From an uncultured Maribacter sp. (GTDB taxonomy: Bacteria > Bacteroidota > Bacteroidia > Flavobacteriales > Flavobacteriaceae), in assembly GCF_947500985.1 (NCBI RefSeq), contig NZ_CANMTX010000002.1, forward strand, positions 434,001 through 498,000: a DNA stretch of 64,000 bases, given 5' to 3'. The notes beneath the pieces are model-generated. The model was not told where the DNA came from, made no database searches, and saw only the letters and a program-made list of their open reading frames with translations. Shown piece by piece: positions 50,826-59,774 of the stretch; position 1 is the first letter of the stretch; each line of letters begins with the position of its first letter. The position numbers and the translations under genes are program-made.

Positions 50826-51764
50826 ATGAGTATATCTAAGAATTATGCCGGTATTTCCGATGAATTCGCACAACTAGAAAAATCGAAAATTATCTTGATA
50901 CCTGTTCCTTATGATGGAACTAGTACTTGGGGTAAAGGAGCGGACAAAGGTCCAGAAGCTTTTTTAGAAGCTTCTGAAAACATGGAATTGTATGACATTG
51001 AAACTGATTCTGAGGTTTACAAACAAGGTATTCATTTAACTGAGCCTATAACCGAAAAAAGTTCGCCAGAGGCAATGGTTAATGAAGTTCATGCTGTTAC
51101 TAAAGACTTTATTAAACGTAATAAATTTGTCACCCTTTTTGGAGGTGAACATTCTATTTCTATAGGATCTATTCGTGCTTTTAATGAATGTTTTGACAAC
51201 TTAACCGTATTGCAGATAGATGCGCATGCAGATTTAAGAGAATCATATGAAGGTACCAAATACAATCATGCTTGTGCAGTATATGAGGCAAGCCAAACTA
51301 CTAATTTGGTGCAGGTAGGTATTCGTTCTATGGATATTATTGAAAAAACGGTAATGGATGAAGAAAAAACATTCTTTGCACATGAAATGGTAGCCGATGA
51401 ATATTGGTCAGATAAGGTAATTGAAGCAATGACAGAAAATGTATTTATTACGTTTGATCTAGATGCTTTTGACCCTTCTATTATGCCTTCAACAGGAACT
51501 CCAGAACCAGGCGGATTACTTTGGTATGAAACTATGGAATTCTTAAAACAGGTTTTTGAAGATAAGAATGTAGTAGGTTTCGATATTGTAGAACTTTGTC
51601 CGAACAAAAATGATAGATCGTCAGATTTCTTGGCGGCTAAATTATATTACAAAATGCTTAGCTATAAATTTGCAGGGCAAGAAATCGATCAAGAGTATGA
51701 TAATACTTTTGACGTTGATTATAAAGCAAACACAAATTCAAGATTCGAAGATGACGAAGACTAA
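50826..51764 (+). CDS. speB: Agmatinase
   Basis: A 312-aa ureohydrolase that cleaves agmatine to putrescine and urea. The binuclear manganese ligands are visible in FGGEHSISIG, IDAHADLRESYEG and TFDLDAFDPS. The N-terminal PYDGTSTWGKGADKGPEAF is typical of the family. The C-terminal tail is acidic (FDVDYKANTNSRFEDDED). Its end overlaps the start of the deoxyhypusine-synthase-family gene by 14 bp, indicating translational coupling. The SpeA-SpeB pair produces putrescine, the precursor that the next enzyme may use. Confidence 0.95.
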   Translation: MSISKNYAGISDEFAQLEKSKIILIPVPYDGTSTWGKGADKGPEAFLEASENMELYDIETDSEVYKQGIHLTEPITEKSSPEAMVNEVHAVTKDFIKRNKFVTLFGGEHSISIGSIRAFNECFDNLTVLQIDAHADLRESYEGTKYNHACAVYEASQTTNLVQVGIRSMDIIEKTVMDEEKTFFAHEMVADEYWSDKVIEAMTENVFITFDLDAFDPSIMPSTGTPEPGGLLWYETMEFLKQVFEDKNVVGFDIVELCPNKNDRSSDFLAAKLYYKMLSYKFAGQEIDQEYDNTFDVDYKANTNSRFEDDED

Positions 51765-52728
51765 AGGTGCGATCACTAATTTTATAGAAAAATACTATTT
51801 ACACTTTAATGCTGCTGCATTGGTTGATGCTGCAAAAGGTTATGAAGAGCAATTAGAAAATGGAGCCAAAATGTTGGTTTCATTAGCAGGTGCTATGTCT
51901 ACTGCAGAAATAGGTAAAATCTTTGCAGAGATGATACGTAAAGATAAGGTACAGATCATTTCTTGTACAGGTGCTAACCTAGAGGAAGATATCATGAATT
52001 TGGTAGCCCATTCTCATTACAAACGTGTGCCTAACTATAGAGATTTGACTCCGCAAGACGAGTGGGATCTGTTAGAGAAAGGCTTGAACAGAGTAACGGA
52101 TACGTGTATTCCTGAAGAGGAAGCTTTTAGAAGATTACAAGAGCATATTTTCAAAATTTGGAAAGATGCCGATGATAAGGGAGAGCGTTTTCTACCTCAC
52201 GAGTTTATGTACAAAATGCTACTTTCTGGCGTGCTAGAGGAATATTATGAAATAGACCTAAAAGATTCGTGGATGTATGCTGCTGCAGAAAAGAACCTAC
52301 CTATCATTTGCCCAGGTTGGGAAGATAGTACTATGGGAAACATCTTTGCATCATATGTAATGAAAGGTGAGTTGAAAGCCAGTACTATGAAATCTGGTAT
52401 TGAATACATGACGTTCTTGGCAGACTGGTATACAGCTAATTCAGAAAACGGAATAGGATTCTTCCAAATTGGTGGAGGTATCGCGGGCGATTTCCCAATC
52501 TGTGTTGTGCCAATGCTTTATCAAGATATGGAGCGTACAGATACGCCTTTCTGGAGCTATTTCTGTCAAATTAGTGACAGTACTACCAGTTATGGTTCTT
52601 ACTCAGGTGCAGTACCTAACGAGAAAATAACATGGGGTAAATTAGATATTAATACACCCAAATATATAATTGAAAGTGATGCGACAATTGTTGCGCCTTT
52701 AATTTTTGCTTACCTATTAGACATGTAA
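51751..52728 (+). CDS. Deoxyhypusine-synthase-family protein
   Basis: A 325-aa NAD-dependent aminobutyl-transferase-family enzyme. The N-terminal MTKTKGAITNFIEKYYLHFN is followed by the Rossmann-like NGAKMLVSLAGAMST and ISCTGANLEED, then CPGWEDSTMGN. The lysine expected to carry the aminobutyl imine occurs in SGAVPNEKITWGK. In eukaryotes and archaea this enzyme modifies eIF5A, which bacteria lack. Bacterial relatives are thought to make homospermidine or another polyamine, fitting the SpeA-SpeB context. I start at ATG 51751, since the track's start at 51610 lies within agmatinase; overlap with speB is 14 bp. Confidence 0.9.
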   Translation: MTKTKGAITNFIEKYYLHFNAAALVDAAKGYEEQLENGAKMLVSLAGAMSTAEIGKIFAEMIRKDKVQIISCTGANLEEDIMNLVAHSHYKRVPNYRDLTPQDEWDLLEKGLNRVTDTCIPEEEAFRRLQEHIFKIWKDADDKGERFLPHEFMYKMLLSGVLEEYYEIDLKDSWMYAAAEKNLPIICPGWEDSTMGNIFASYVMKGELKASTMKSGIEYMTFLADWYTANSENGIGFFQIGGGIAGDFPICVVPMLYQDMERTDTPFWSYFCQISDSTTSYGSYSGAVPNEKITWGKLDINTPKYIIESDATIVAPLIFAYLLDM

Positions 52729-52730
52729 TT

Positions 52731-53054
52731 ATGGACAAAAATGCACATTTAAACAGAGTCATTGTTGACTTTAAGAAATTAACGCCAGAGGTTCTTAAAC
52801 TTTTGGTAGAAAGATATCCAGATGGGTATGATGATCGTAATATTATCTCTTTCAGAAATTCTCAAGGAGAACGAATAGAGGCTGTTGAGGTTTTAACTGA
52901 AGACACTAAATATTTAGTAAAAATCAGTGCCAAGCTTGAGTACACGATGGAGAATTATGATGTGGATGATTATGAAGATTTCGATGATGATGATCCAACT
53001 GCTGTAGTAGAGCCAGATCCTGAAGATATGGTTGATGGTGCAGACGAAGACTAA
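52731..53054 (+). CDS. Small acidic protein of unknown function
   Basis: A 107-aa soluble protein starting 2 nt after the previous stop. Residues 1-75 form a compact domain (NRVIVDFKKLTPEVLKLLVERYPDGYD in pieces, then YLVKISAKLEYTME), and the last 30 residues are almost all Asp/Glu (DDYEDFDDDDPTAV onward). No family is known to me. An acidic tail of this kind could bind polyamines or ribosomes, but this is speculation. Conserved tight placement between the deoxyhypusine-synthase-like gene and the GNAT-nitrilase gene suggests that it works with the pathway. Confidence 0.82.
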   Translation: MDKNAHLNRVIVDFKKLTPEVLKLLVERYPDGYDDRNIISFRNSQGERIEAVEVLTEDTKYLVKISAKLEYTMENYDVDDYEDFDDDDPTAVVEPDPEDMVDGADED

Positions 53055-53089
53055 GTTTTCTAGTCCATTATCAAGATTTTACTTAAAGA

Positions 53090-53116
53090 TTCCGGTTTGC
53101 TTTTAGTAAGCCGGAA
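53090..53116 (+). other. Intercistronic hairpin in the polyamine gene run
   Basis: TTCCGGTTTGC and GTAAGCCGGAA pair over 11 bp (two G-U) with a TTTTA loop. It lies in the 115-nt gap before the GNAT-nitrilase gene. There is no T tract, so it may be a processing or stability element rather than a terminator. Confidence 0.45.
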
Positions 53117-53169
53117 AATGAATCACACATAAAAATTAAACTAAATATCGTTGTGCTTACAACAGATAA

Positions 53170-54696
53170 ATGAAAATTGACGAAATTGAAAATATTGAAT
53201 TAAAGTTTTTAGACCTTGATGATTATCAGGAATTAAAAACAGCTATGATTTCTGCTTATGCCAACATGCCTGGGTCATATTGGAAAGAGGAACATATAAA
53301 ATCTTTGATCGATAAATTTCCTGAAGGTCAGGTTGTTATTAAGATTAATGGTCAATTGGCAGGTGTAGCATTGTCTATAGTTGTTGATTATGATTCATTT
53401 GATGACAGCCATACCTATGAACAAATTACCGGTAAGTTCAGTTTTGATACTCATGATGATGAGGGCGATGTACTTTATGGTATCGAAGTTTTTATAAAAC
53501 CAAGCTTTAGAGGTTTGCGCTTAGGTAGACGTTTATATGACTATAGAAAAGAGCTTTGCGAGAAGTTGAATTTAAAGAGTATTGTATTTGGTGGTCGTAT
53601 GCCTAATTATCATAATTATGCGGCAGAGTTATCACCCAAAGAATATATTGACAAAGTTCGTCGTAAAGAGATTCAAGATCCCGTTTTAAATTTTCAGATC
53701 AGCAATGATTTTCATCCTGCTAAGGTCATGAAAGGCTATTTAGATGGGGATAAGGCATCTCAAGACTTTGCTATTTTAATGGAGTGGGATAATATCTACT
53801 ATCAAAAACCTTCTAAGAAAGCTGCGACTAAGAAAACCATAATTCGTTTAGGGTTGATTCAGTGGCAAATGCGCCCTTATAAAGATTTAGATGAGCTATT
53901 AGAGCAGGCAGAATATTTTATTGATGCTGTTTCTGGTTATCGTTCAGATTTTGCATTGTTTCCTGAGTTTTTTAATGCACCCTTAATGGCGGTAAATAAT
54001 CATATGTCTACGCCAGATGCCATTAGAGAGCTAGCAAAACATACACAGGCAATTGCACAGAAATTTTCAGAATTTTCGATTTCCTATAATATCAATATCA
54101 TTACGGGTAGCATGCCTGAAATGATAGATGGTCGTTTGTACAATGTCGGTTACTTATGTAGACGAGATGGTAGTATGGAACGCTATGAAAAACTTCATGT
54201 TACGCCAGACGAGGCTAAAGTATGGGGTATGCAAGGTGGTAACCAATTAAAAGCCTTTGATACAGATTGTGGTAAAATAGGTGTATTGGTGTGCTATGAT
54301 TCTGAATTTCCAGAACTTAGTCGTTTATTGGCTGATGAGGGTATGGATATTTTGTTTGTACCTTTCTTGACAGATACACAAAATGGCTATTCTAGAGTGC
54401 GTAATTGTGCTCAGGCAAGAGCAATAGAAAACGAATGTTATGTGGCTATTGCTGGTAGTGTAGGTAACTTACCTAATGTTCAGAATATGGATATTCAGTT
54501 TGCACAATCTATGGTATTTACCCCGTGTGATTTCTCTTTTCCGACCAACGGAATTAAAGCAGAGGCTACACCAAATACCGAAATGATTTTAATTGCTGAT
54601 GTTGATATTAGTTTACTTCGAGAATTAAATCAGTTTGGGGCAGTACGTAACCTTCGCGATAGAAGAACAGATTTATTTGAGTTAAAAAAGAAATAA
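53170..54696 (+). CDS. Bifunctional GNAT acetyltransferase / carbon-nitrogen hydrolase
   Basis: A 508-aa fusion. Residues 1-215 are a GNAT domain with the acetyl-CoA loop [15 protein letters not shown] (113-127). Residues about 224-508 are a nitrilase-superfamily amidase with the complete triad E266 (FALFPEFFN), K341 (YEKLHVTP) and C375 ([12 protein letters not shown]). The same fusion is known in Bacillus YhcX-type proteins. The substrate is unknown, but related amidases hydrolyse N-carbamoylputrescine or acylated polyamines, and GNATs acetylate them, so a polyamine-derived substrate fits the neighbourhood. The downstream RimK-like gene follows after 37 nt. Confidence 0.9.
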   Translation: MKIDEIENIELKFLDLDDYQELKTAMISAYANMPGSYWKEEHIKSLIDKFPEGQVVIKINGQLAGVALSIVVDYDSFDDSHTYEQITGKFSFDTHDDEGDVLYGIEVFIKPSFRGLRLGRRLYDYRKELCEKLNLKSIVFGGRMPNYHNYAAELSPKEYIDKVRRKEIQDPVLNFQISNDFHPAKVMKGYLDGDKASQDFAILMEWDNIYYQKPSKKAATKKTIIRLGLIQWQMRPYKDLDELLEQAEYFIDAVSGYRSDFALFPEFFNAPLMAVNNHMSTPDAIRELAKHTQAIAQKFSEFSISYNINIITGSMPEMIDGRLYNVGYLCRRDGSMERYEKLHVTPDEAKVWGMQGGNQLKAFDTDCGKIGVLVCYDSEFPELSRLLADEGMDILFVPFLTDTQNGYSRVRNCAQARAIENECYVAIAGSVGNLPNVQNMDIQFAQSMVFTPCDFSFPTNGIKAEATPNTEMILIADVDISLLRELNQFGAVRNLRDRRTDLFELKKK

Positions 54697-54733
54697 GAAA
54701 GCTCCTATATTTAGGGGTCAAAAACAAACAAAA

Positions 54734-56104
54734 TTGGATAATTTAAAGATAGTAGGTAGTGAAGAGTGGTGTGTGTTTAATGATTTGGGTATCCCAGCGA
54801 TAAAAGCCAGGGTTGATTCTGGGGCAAAAACATCTTCCATACAAGCTACCAATTTAAAGATTGTTACGAGAAACGGACAAGAATGGGTAAAGTTTGAGGT
54901 AAGTCCGCTACAAGAAAACCGTAGTATAGCTATAGAATGTCAAGCAAGATTGGTTGCTCGCCGTATGGTAAAAAGTTCATCGGGTATATCTGAAGAGCGA
55001 TTGGTTATTAAAACACCGGTGACTATTGGTGAAGATACTTTTGAGATTGAACTTACCTTGGCGAATAGAGATACGATGGAGTTTCGTATGCTGTTGGGTA
55101 GAGAAGCTTTAAATGAACGTTTTGTTGTAAACCCTGCTGTTAACTATCAGTTACAAGAATTTAATGATAAGGAGATAAATACTTTGTACGCTCCTTACTA
55201 CAAAGAGAAAACAGGTTTGAAAATTGCACTTTTAGCCAGTAATCCTAATTTGTATAGTAACAAAAGAATCATGGAAGCTGCAGAGGCTAGAGGTCATGAG
55301 ATACATTTTTTGAATGTAGAACAGGCTTATATGAAGCTTGATGCTCATTCTCCTGAAATTAGATATCGTGGTGGTATTATTTTGAAGGATTATGATGCGG
55401 TTATTCCACGTATTAAACCTTCTGTAACTTTTTATGGTTGTGCCTTAATTCGTCAATTCAATAATTTAGGAGTCTATTGTCAAAACTCATCTGAAGCAAT
55501 TACTCAGTCTAGAGATAAGTTGTTCGCTTCTCAGTTATTTTCTAATCATGATATTCATATTCCTATTACGGGATTTGCAAAATCACCAATGGATACCAAA
55601 GACTTGATTAAAATGGTTAATGGTGCGCCTTTAATAATTAAGCTTCTAGAAAGTACGCAAGGTAAAGGTGTTGTTCTGGCAGAAACTAATAAGGCTGCAG
55701 AAAGTGTTATTAATGCCTTTAAGAGTGTTAATACCAACATTTTGGTACAAGAGTTCATTAAAGAAGCAAACGGACAGGATATTCGTTGTTTCGTAGTAAA
55801 TGGTAGAGTAGTGGCTAGTATGCAACGCCAGGCCCAAAAAGGAGAATTTAGAGCTAATATTCACCAAGGTGGTATTGCTTCTATTATTAAAATAACTGCA
55901 GACGAAAAGAAATTGGCTTTAAAAGCAGCCAAAGTATTAAACCTTGCAGTTGCCGGTGTAGATATTATTCGTTCCAATAAAGGACCGTTATTGTTAGAAG
56001 TAAACTCTTCACCAGGTTTAGAGGGTATAGAAAATGCTACAGGTAAAGACATCGCCAATGCCATGATTATGGCAATTGAAAAGCGTTTGAAATTTATCAA
56101 CTAA
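54734..56104 (+). CDS. RimK-type ATP-grasp ligase fused to an N-terminal retropepsin-like (ATP-dependent zinc protease) domain
   Basis: A 456-aa two-domain protein. Residues 1-150 match the RimB-like aspartic-protease fold called ATP-dependent zinc protease; the key [11 protein letters not shown] is visible at about 27-37, with LLGREAL further on. Residues 165-456 are a RimK ATP-grasp ligase ([42 protein letters not shown]). RimK adds glutamates to the C-terminus of ribosomal protein S6 or makes similar poly-amino-acid adducts. Translation starts at a TTG; no ATG or GTG lies upstream in frame. Placed at the end of the polyamine run, 37 nt after the GNAT-nitrilase gene. Confidence 0.88.
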   Translation: MDNLKIVGSEEWCVFNDLGIPAIKARVDSGAKTSSIQATNLKIVTRNGQEWVKFEVSPLQENRSIAIECQARLVARRMVKSSSGISEERLVIKTPVTIGEDTFEIELTLANRDTMEFRMLLGREALNERFVVNPAVNYQLQEFNDKEINTLYAPYYKEKTGLKIALLASNPNLYSNKRIMEAAEARGHEIHFLNVEQAYMKLDAHSPEIRYRGGIILKDYDAVIPRIKPSVTFYGCALIRQFNNLGVYCQNSSEAITQSRDKLFASQLFSNHDIHIPITGFAKSPMDTKDLIKMVNGAPLIIKLLESTQGKGVVLAETNKAAESVINAFKSVNTNILVQEFIKEANGQDIRCFVVNGRVVASMQRQAQKGEFRANIHQGGIASIIKITADEKKLALKAAKVLNLAVAGVDIIRSNKGPLLLEVNSSPGLEGIENATGKDIANAMIMAIEKRLKFIN

Positions 56105-56132
56105 GTTCTAATTTCAGAAGTGTAAAAACAAA

Positions 56133-56170
56133 AAAAGAGGTTACCTGAAAAGTTAACCTCTTTTAATTTT
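56133..56170. terminator. Bidirectional terminator after the RimK-type gene
   Basis: AAAAGAGGTTA and TAACCTCTTTT form a perfect 11-bp stem with a 10-nt loop, then AATTTTTA. It ends the plus-strand run and the convergent membrane-protein gene. Confidence 0.75.
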
Positions 56171-56212
56171 TATAGTTGAACCTTGATAGTGGTTCGGGCA
56201 TAATTTATAGGA

Positions 56213-56635
56213 TTATCCCATAAACATTAAACTTGATATAATAGCCCAAACACCAAGACCAATAGCTGCTATACCAAATTTGCCTTGTAATGGTGCAAGT
56301 TTAGCTTTTAGCTCTTCTCCTTTTTTCATCGCTTCTGCATTTTTAGATAAAAGCATTTCTTGAATCATGCCATAACCTAATAAGAAGCCTAATACTGCAG
56401 TAACAATACTAACAGCAATCCAGGTAATCCACCAAATTGGAAAACTACCAAGCATACCGAGGTTTAATACTGCGCTAATGATACCCCAGATACCCCAGAT
56501 ACAGAAAATTAGACCAATCCAACCTTGATATGGTGTTATTTTGTCTAATAGCTCTTTTGCATTTGGTTTTTTTGATAAAAGCAATGAAGGCACTGCTAAT
56601 ATTCCAAGAATAATTAATGTAAGTCCGTAAATCAT
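56213..56635 (-). CDS. Four-helix membrane protein with internal duplication
   Basis: A 140-aa inner-membrane protein with four helices that I do not recognise. Two related units are visible: [28 protein letters not shown] (about 30-57) and [28 protein letters not shown] (about 110-138), each a short amphipathic LxP-YQG-like start followed by a Trp-containing helix. In between lies another pair of helices. This suggests an ancient tandem duplication of a two-helix unit. Single gene, ending at the shared terminator. No transport motif. Confidence 0.78.
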   Translation of the reverse strand: MIYGLTLIILGILAVPSLLLSKKPNAKELLDKITPYQGWIGLIFCIWGIWGIISAVLNLGMLGSFPIWWITWIAVSIVTAVLGFLLGYGMIQEMLLSKNAEAMKKGEELKAKLAPLQGKFGIAAIGLGVWAIISSLMFMG

Positions 56636-56763
56636 AATTTTAAATTTTAGGTTGGTTTCCTGTGAATAACGGATTAATATACTATAAAGTATAAAATTGA
56701 AAAATAAGAATACCTAAAAATGAGTTACAGTTTTTTTTAAATGACATTAATTTTCGTTTGTGA

Positions 56764-57705
56764 CTACTCCTTCAAATTTTCTAACATTACTTTTGTAGTT
56801 TTTTGAAGGTCGAATTCCGCCTTCCAACCCCAATCGTTTTGTGCAGTCGTATCATCAATACTACTTGGCCATGAGTTAGCGATTTCTTGTCTAAAATCTG
56901 GCTCGTAGGCTATTTTAAATTCAGGAATTACAGCTTTAATACTTTCCTCCATTTCCTTTGGCGTAAAACTCATAGCAGCTAAATTGTAGGCAGAACGTTC
57001 TTTAATATTCTCTTCAGATGCTTCCATAATCTGCAAAGTGGCACGTATGGCATCGTCCATGAACATCATTGGTAATTTAGTGTCTTCTTCTAGAAAGCAA
57101 GTGTATGAACCTTCAGAAAGTGCTTTGTGGTAGATTTCTACTGCATAATCTGTAGTTCCGCCGCCTGGCATGGTTTTCCAACTAATAAGCCCTGGGTAAC
57201 GAATGCTTCTTACATCCACATTAAACTTATTAAAATAATACTCGCACCAGCGTTCTCCACTTTGTTTGCTTATACCGTATACGGTACTTGGCTCCATAAT
57301 GGTATTTTGTGGAGTATCTTCTTTTGGAGTGTTCGGACCAAAAACGGCAATACTCGATGGCCAGAAAATCTTTTCTATTTTTTTGTCTTTCGCTAAATTC
57401 AATACATTGAAAAGCGTATTCATATTCAGGTTCCAAGCACGCATGGGGAATTTCTCTGCAGTAGCACTTAACATTGCAGCCATTAGGTAGACCTCAGAAA
57501 TGTCGTAATAGGCGATTACCTCTTCTAAAGCATCATAATTGGTAGCATCTAAAATTTCAAACGGGCCTGATTCCATTAACTCATCGTTACCTTCTCTAAT
57601 ATCGCTAGCTATAACATGTTCGCCACCGTGTTTTTCTCTTAGGGTTAAGGTTAGTTCTGTACCTATTTGACCACAGGCCCCAATAATTAATATGTATTTT
57701 GGCAT
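56764..57705 (-). CDS. L-threonine 3-dehydrogenase, SDR (UDP-galactose-epimerase-like) type
   Basis: A 313-aa NAD-dependent short-chain dehydrogenase: GACGQIG (9-15) binds the dinucleotide, IFWPSSIAVFGPNTP carries the catalytic Ser, and Y143-K147 (VYGISKQSG) complete the site. The substrate-side SIRYPGLISWKTMPGGGTTDYAVEIYHKAL is diagnostic for threonine dehydrogenases of the Flavobacterium/Cytophaga type, which are unrelated to the zinc-dependent E. coli Tdh. It oxidises threonine to 2-amino-3-oxobutyrate. No kbl (CoA lyase) gene is adjacent. Divergent from a small lipoprotein gene with a 63-nt gap. Confidence 0.88.
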   Translation of the reverse strand: MPKYILIIGACGQIGTELTLTLREKHGGEHVIASDIREGNDELMESGPFEILDATNYDALEEVIAYYDISEVYLMAAMLSATAEKFPMRAWNLNMNTLFNVLNLAKDKKIEKIFWPSSIAVFGPNTPKEDTPQNTIMEPSTVYGISKQSGERWCEYYFNKFNVDVRSIRYPGLISWKTMPGGGTTDYAVEIYHKALSEGSYTCFLEEDTKLPMMFMDDAIRATLQIMEASEENIKERSAYNLAAMSFTPKEMEESIKAVIPEFKIAYEPDFRQEIANSWPSSIDDTTAQNDWGWKAEFDLQKTTKVMLENLKE

Positions 57706-57768
57706 TAAAATTTGCGTTAAATGAATTTGAGATAAAGATACCTTTTCTTAAAATTTGTACATTCGCTT

Positions 57769-58269
57769 ATGTCCAAAATTATCTCTTTTTTAATATTAAT
57801 TATATTGGTTTCTTCTTGTAAAGATGCTGTACAAGAAAATAATGCTATTCATGAAACTCGTTGGGAAGAAACAACAGATAGCCTACCAGCTAAAATTCGC
57901 GTTGATGCTAAAGCACAAAAAATCTTAAATGATTGGAAAGAATATAGTGCATTGGAAAAGAGTTTTGATAAAATCTACACTTCTGAACATATAGAAGATT
58001 TTCAGTTTTTGATTGATGAGTTGATAGAGAATCAGAAAAAAATGGAAGAGAGCGCGTATCCAGAAAAATTTAATATTCCACAGATAAAAGGGAGACAGAA
58101 ATTATTTAAAACCTATGTTTTAAAAACTAAGGGTGATTTGGAGTATATGCAAGATCCTAAGGAATCTATGAAACAAATGATTACTGCTTTTAATGATTTA
58201 AGAAACCAGTTTAACGTAGTGGTCAAAAATACTTTGCCAGATGAATTACTTAAAAATGAAGACAATTAG
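57769..58269 (+). CDS. Small lipoprotein of unknown function
   Basis: A 166-aa lipoprotein (lipobox LVSSC, Cys-17). After a Glu/Thr-rich linker the protein is entirely helical (EYSALEKSFDKIYTSEHIEDFQFLIDEL read in pieces; KQMITAFNDLRNQFNVVV near the end). No family known to me. The helical, Lys/Glu-rich mature part suggests a coiled-coil or adaptor protein at the outer membrane's inner face. Divergent from the threonine dehydrogenase gene; a strong hairpin follows after 111 nt. Confidence 0.78.
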   Translation: MSKIISFLILIILVSSCKDAVQENNAIHETRWEETTDSLPAKIRVDAKAQKILNDWKEYSALEKSFDKIYTSEHIEDFQFLIDELIENQKKMEESAYPEKFNIPQIKGRQKLFKTYVLKTKGDLEYMQDPKESMKQMITAFNDLRNQFNVVVKNTLPDELLKNEDN

Positions 58270-58380
58270 TCTAATCTCATAAATTTCTAGAATGTTGGTG
58301 GACAAAGGAAAGTGATAGCTTATGTATTGTCGAAAAGCGTACTAAATGATTTGCTCTTGAAAGCCCAAAAATTGAGTAAC

Positions 58381-58413
58381 AAAAAAGGCGAATCTGTAAG
58401 ATTCGCCTTTTTT
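58381..58413. terminator. Bidirectional terminator
   Basis: AAAAAAGGCGAATCT and AGATTCGCCTTTTTT form a perfect 15-bp stem with a GTA loop between the convergent lipoprotein and TPR genes. Confidence 0.8.
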
Positions 58414-58433
58414 GTTTCAATGACATTTCATAA

Positions 58434-59138
58434 TTATTTTTTCTCTTCTGGAGCTTCTTTTCTAGAAGTCAAAGCTTGTTTACTTAAACTAGCCAAGTTA
58501 AAATTAGGGTCAATTGCCAATGCTTCGTCTAAGGTAGCGATTGCTTGATCAATATTTCCTTTATCCATATTATACTGAATAAGTGCCTTCACGTGAATAA
58601 AAGCTGCTTTTAAGGGAACCTCGTAAGGTTGCTGACGCTCGTAAAAAGCATATTTCATATCATCTGTAGCATTGGTAATACCATATTCTACATGTTTCAT
58701 TGCACCAACGTTATCACCTGTTTGTACTTTAAGATCTGCCAATTCATAGGCAAGGTATGCATTTGGCTCTCTAGCATTTAATGCTTCAAATTGCTCTAAG
58801 GCTCTTTTTGGCTGATTTAATGCTTTCAATGAAACCGCTTTTACTTGAATAGCTAAATTAGAATCAGAATCTACTTTCTCGATTCCTATAATGTTTAAGG
58901 CTTGTAAATGTTGATTGTCATTTGCATAAATATAGGCAAGGGTATCATTACGTTGTTGAGAAGGGGATAAGATATTTAAGTGCGTCAAAGCATTAATTAC
59001 ACCATCGACATCTCCTTGTAAACGCATTTGGTCATAAAATGCTTCGTAATGCGTTAGTAATTCTGATTTGGTCTGTGAGTATCCATAACTACATGAGAAT
59101 AATACGGCAGCTACAACTATTAAAACTGATTTTTTCAT
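58434..59138 (-). CDS. Secreted TPR-repeat protein
   Basis: A 234-aa exported protein (signal peptide MKKSVLIVVAAVLFSCSYGYSQ; a lipobox reading is possible at Cys-16 but weak). The mature part consists of helix pairs characteristic of TPRs, for example PKRALEQFEALNAREPNAYLAYELADLKVQTGD and the last IDQAIATLDEALAIDPNFNLA, for roughly five repeats. Such proteins usually act as protein-binding scaffolds in the periplasm. It is a single gene between two hairpins, so its context gives no partner. Confidence 0.85.
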   Translation of the reverse strand: MKKSVLIVVAAVLFSCSYGYSQTKSELLTHYEAFYDQMRLQGDVDGVINALTHLNILSPSQQRNDTLAYIYANDNQHLQALNIIGIEKVDSDSNLAIQVKAVSLKALNQPKRALEQFEALNAREPNAYLAYELADLKVQTGDNVGAMKHVEYGITNATDDMKYAFYERQQPYEVPLKAAFIHVKALIQYNMDKGNIDQAIATLDEALAIDPNFNLASLSKQALTSRKEAPEEKK

Positions 59139-59221
59139 CTTTCTTGTTCTTTTTAAAGTGCGCTAAACTATTAAAATTATCTGTATGATCCTGTTAAGGA
59201 AAGGTTTAAATGTTAGAAATG

Positions 59222-59251
59222 AAAAAAGGTGCCCTACAGGGCACCTTTTTT
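59222..59251. terminator. Hairpin terminator upstream of the TPR gene
   Basis: AAAAAAGGTGCCC and GGGCACCTTTTTT form a perfect 13-bp stem with a TACA loop. It lies between the TPR gene start (59138) and the stop of the hypothetical gene at 59275, so it terminates the latter on the minus strand. Confidence 0.75.
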
Positions 59252-59274
59252 AAACTTCAATAGTTTGTAAATTC

Positions 59275-59649
59275 TTAAGCCAATTCTAATCTGTTATTAG
59301 ATTTTCTAAAAGAATTTAAAAGCTGTGTATAAAAGCCAATACTCTTATTGTCTTTCTCAACACATGAAATTAGAAACTTACACAAGTTGTTAAATAGTAA
59401 ATTCGTGTAAAATGTTGGTAAATAAGTGTTTACCGTTTTAGGGTCATATAGGCTATCGTCTTCTATAACCTCCATTTTAATTCTATGGCGATGATAGTCT
59501 ATAGTTACACTTGTTGCATTATAGTATTTTTTCAATAATGCAATATGTAATTCTTCGTACTTTTTAGAACCGTTCGGGTTCTTGCAACTTAGGGAGATGA
59601 GCTTCTCTAATTCAACTAAAACCCTCTCCCGTAATTTATCTTTCTTCAT
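59275..59649 (-). CDS. Hypothetical soluble protein
   Basis: A 124-aa basic, mostly helical protein with no signal peptide and no family known to me. Motifs such as KKYEELHIALLKKYYNATSVTIDYHRHRIKMEV are visible, with a cluster of His/Arg in the middle, and the last segment (SIGFYTQLLNSFRKSN) is helical. A candidate -7 element lies 26 nt upstream, and a strong terminator follows, so it is a monocistronic gene. Nothing else in the neighbourhood indicates a role. Confidence 0.65.
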   Translation of the reverse strand: MKKDKLRERVLVELEKLISLSCKNPNGSKKYEELHIALLKKYYNATSVTIDYHRHRIKMEVIEDDSLYDPKTVNTYLPTFYTNLLFNNLCKFLISCVEKDNKSIGFYTQLLNSFRKSNNRLELA

Positions 59650-59674
59650 AATATTATGGTTTTATATTGTTAAA

Positions 59675-59682
59675 CAAAGGTA
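59675..59682 (-). promoter_or_regulatory. -7 element of the hypothetical gene ending at 59275
   Basis: The minus strand reads TACCTTTG, matching TAnnTTTG, 25 nt before the start at 59649. No clear -33 TTTG is seen. Confidence 0.45.
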
Positions 59683-59774
59683 TGTCATACGTCGATAAGT
59701 AGTTGAAAACCAACAATATATTAACGCTGTTTTTAGGTATTTGTTGTGAAAGGGAAGCTAAGTGTTGTGAAGGG

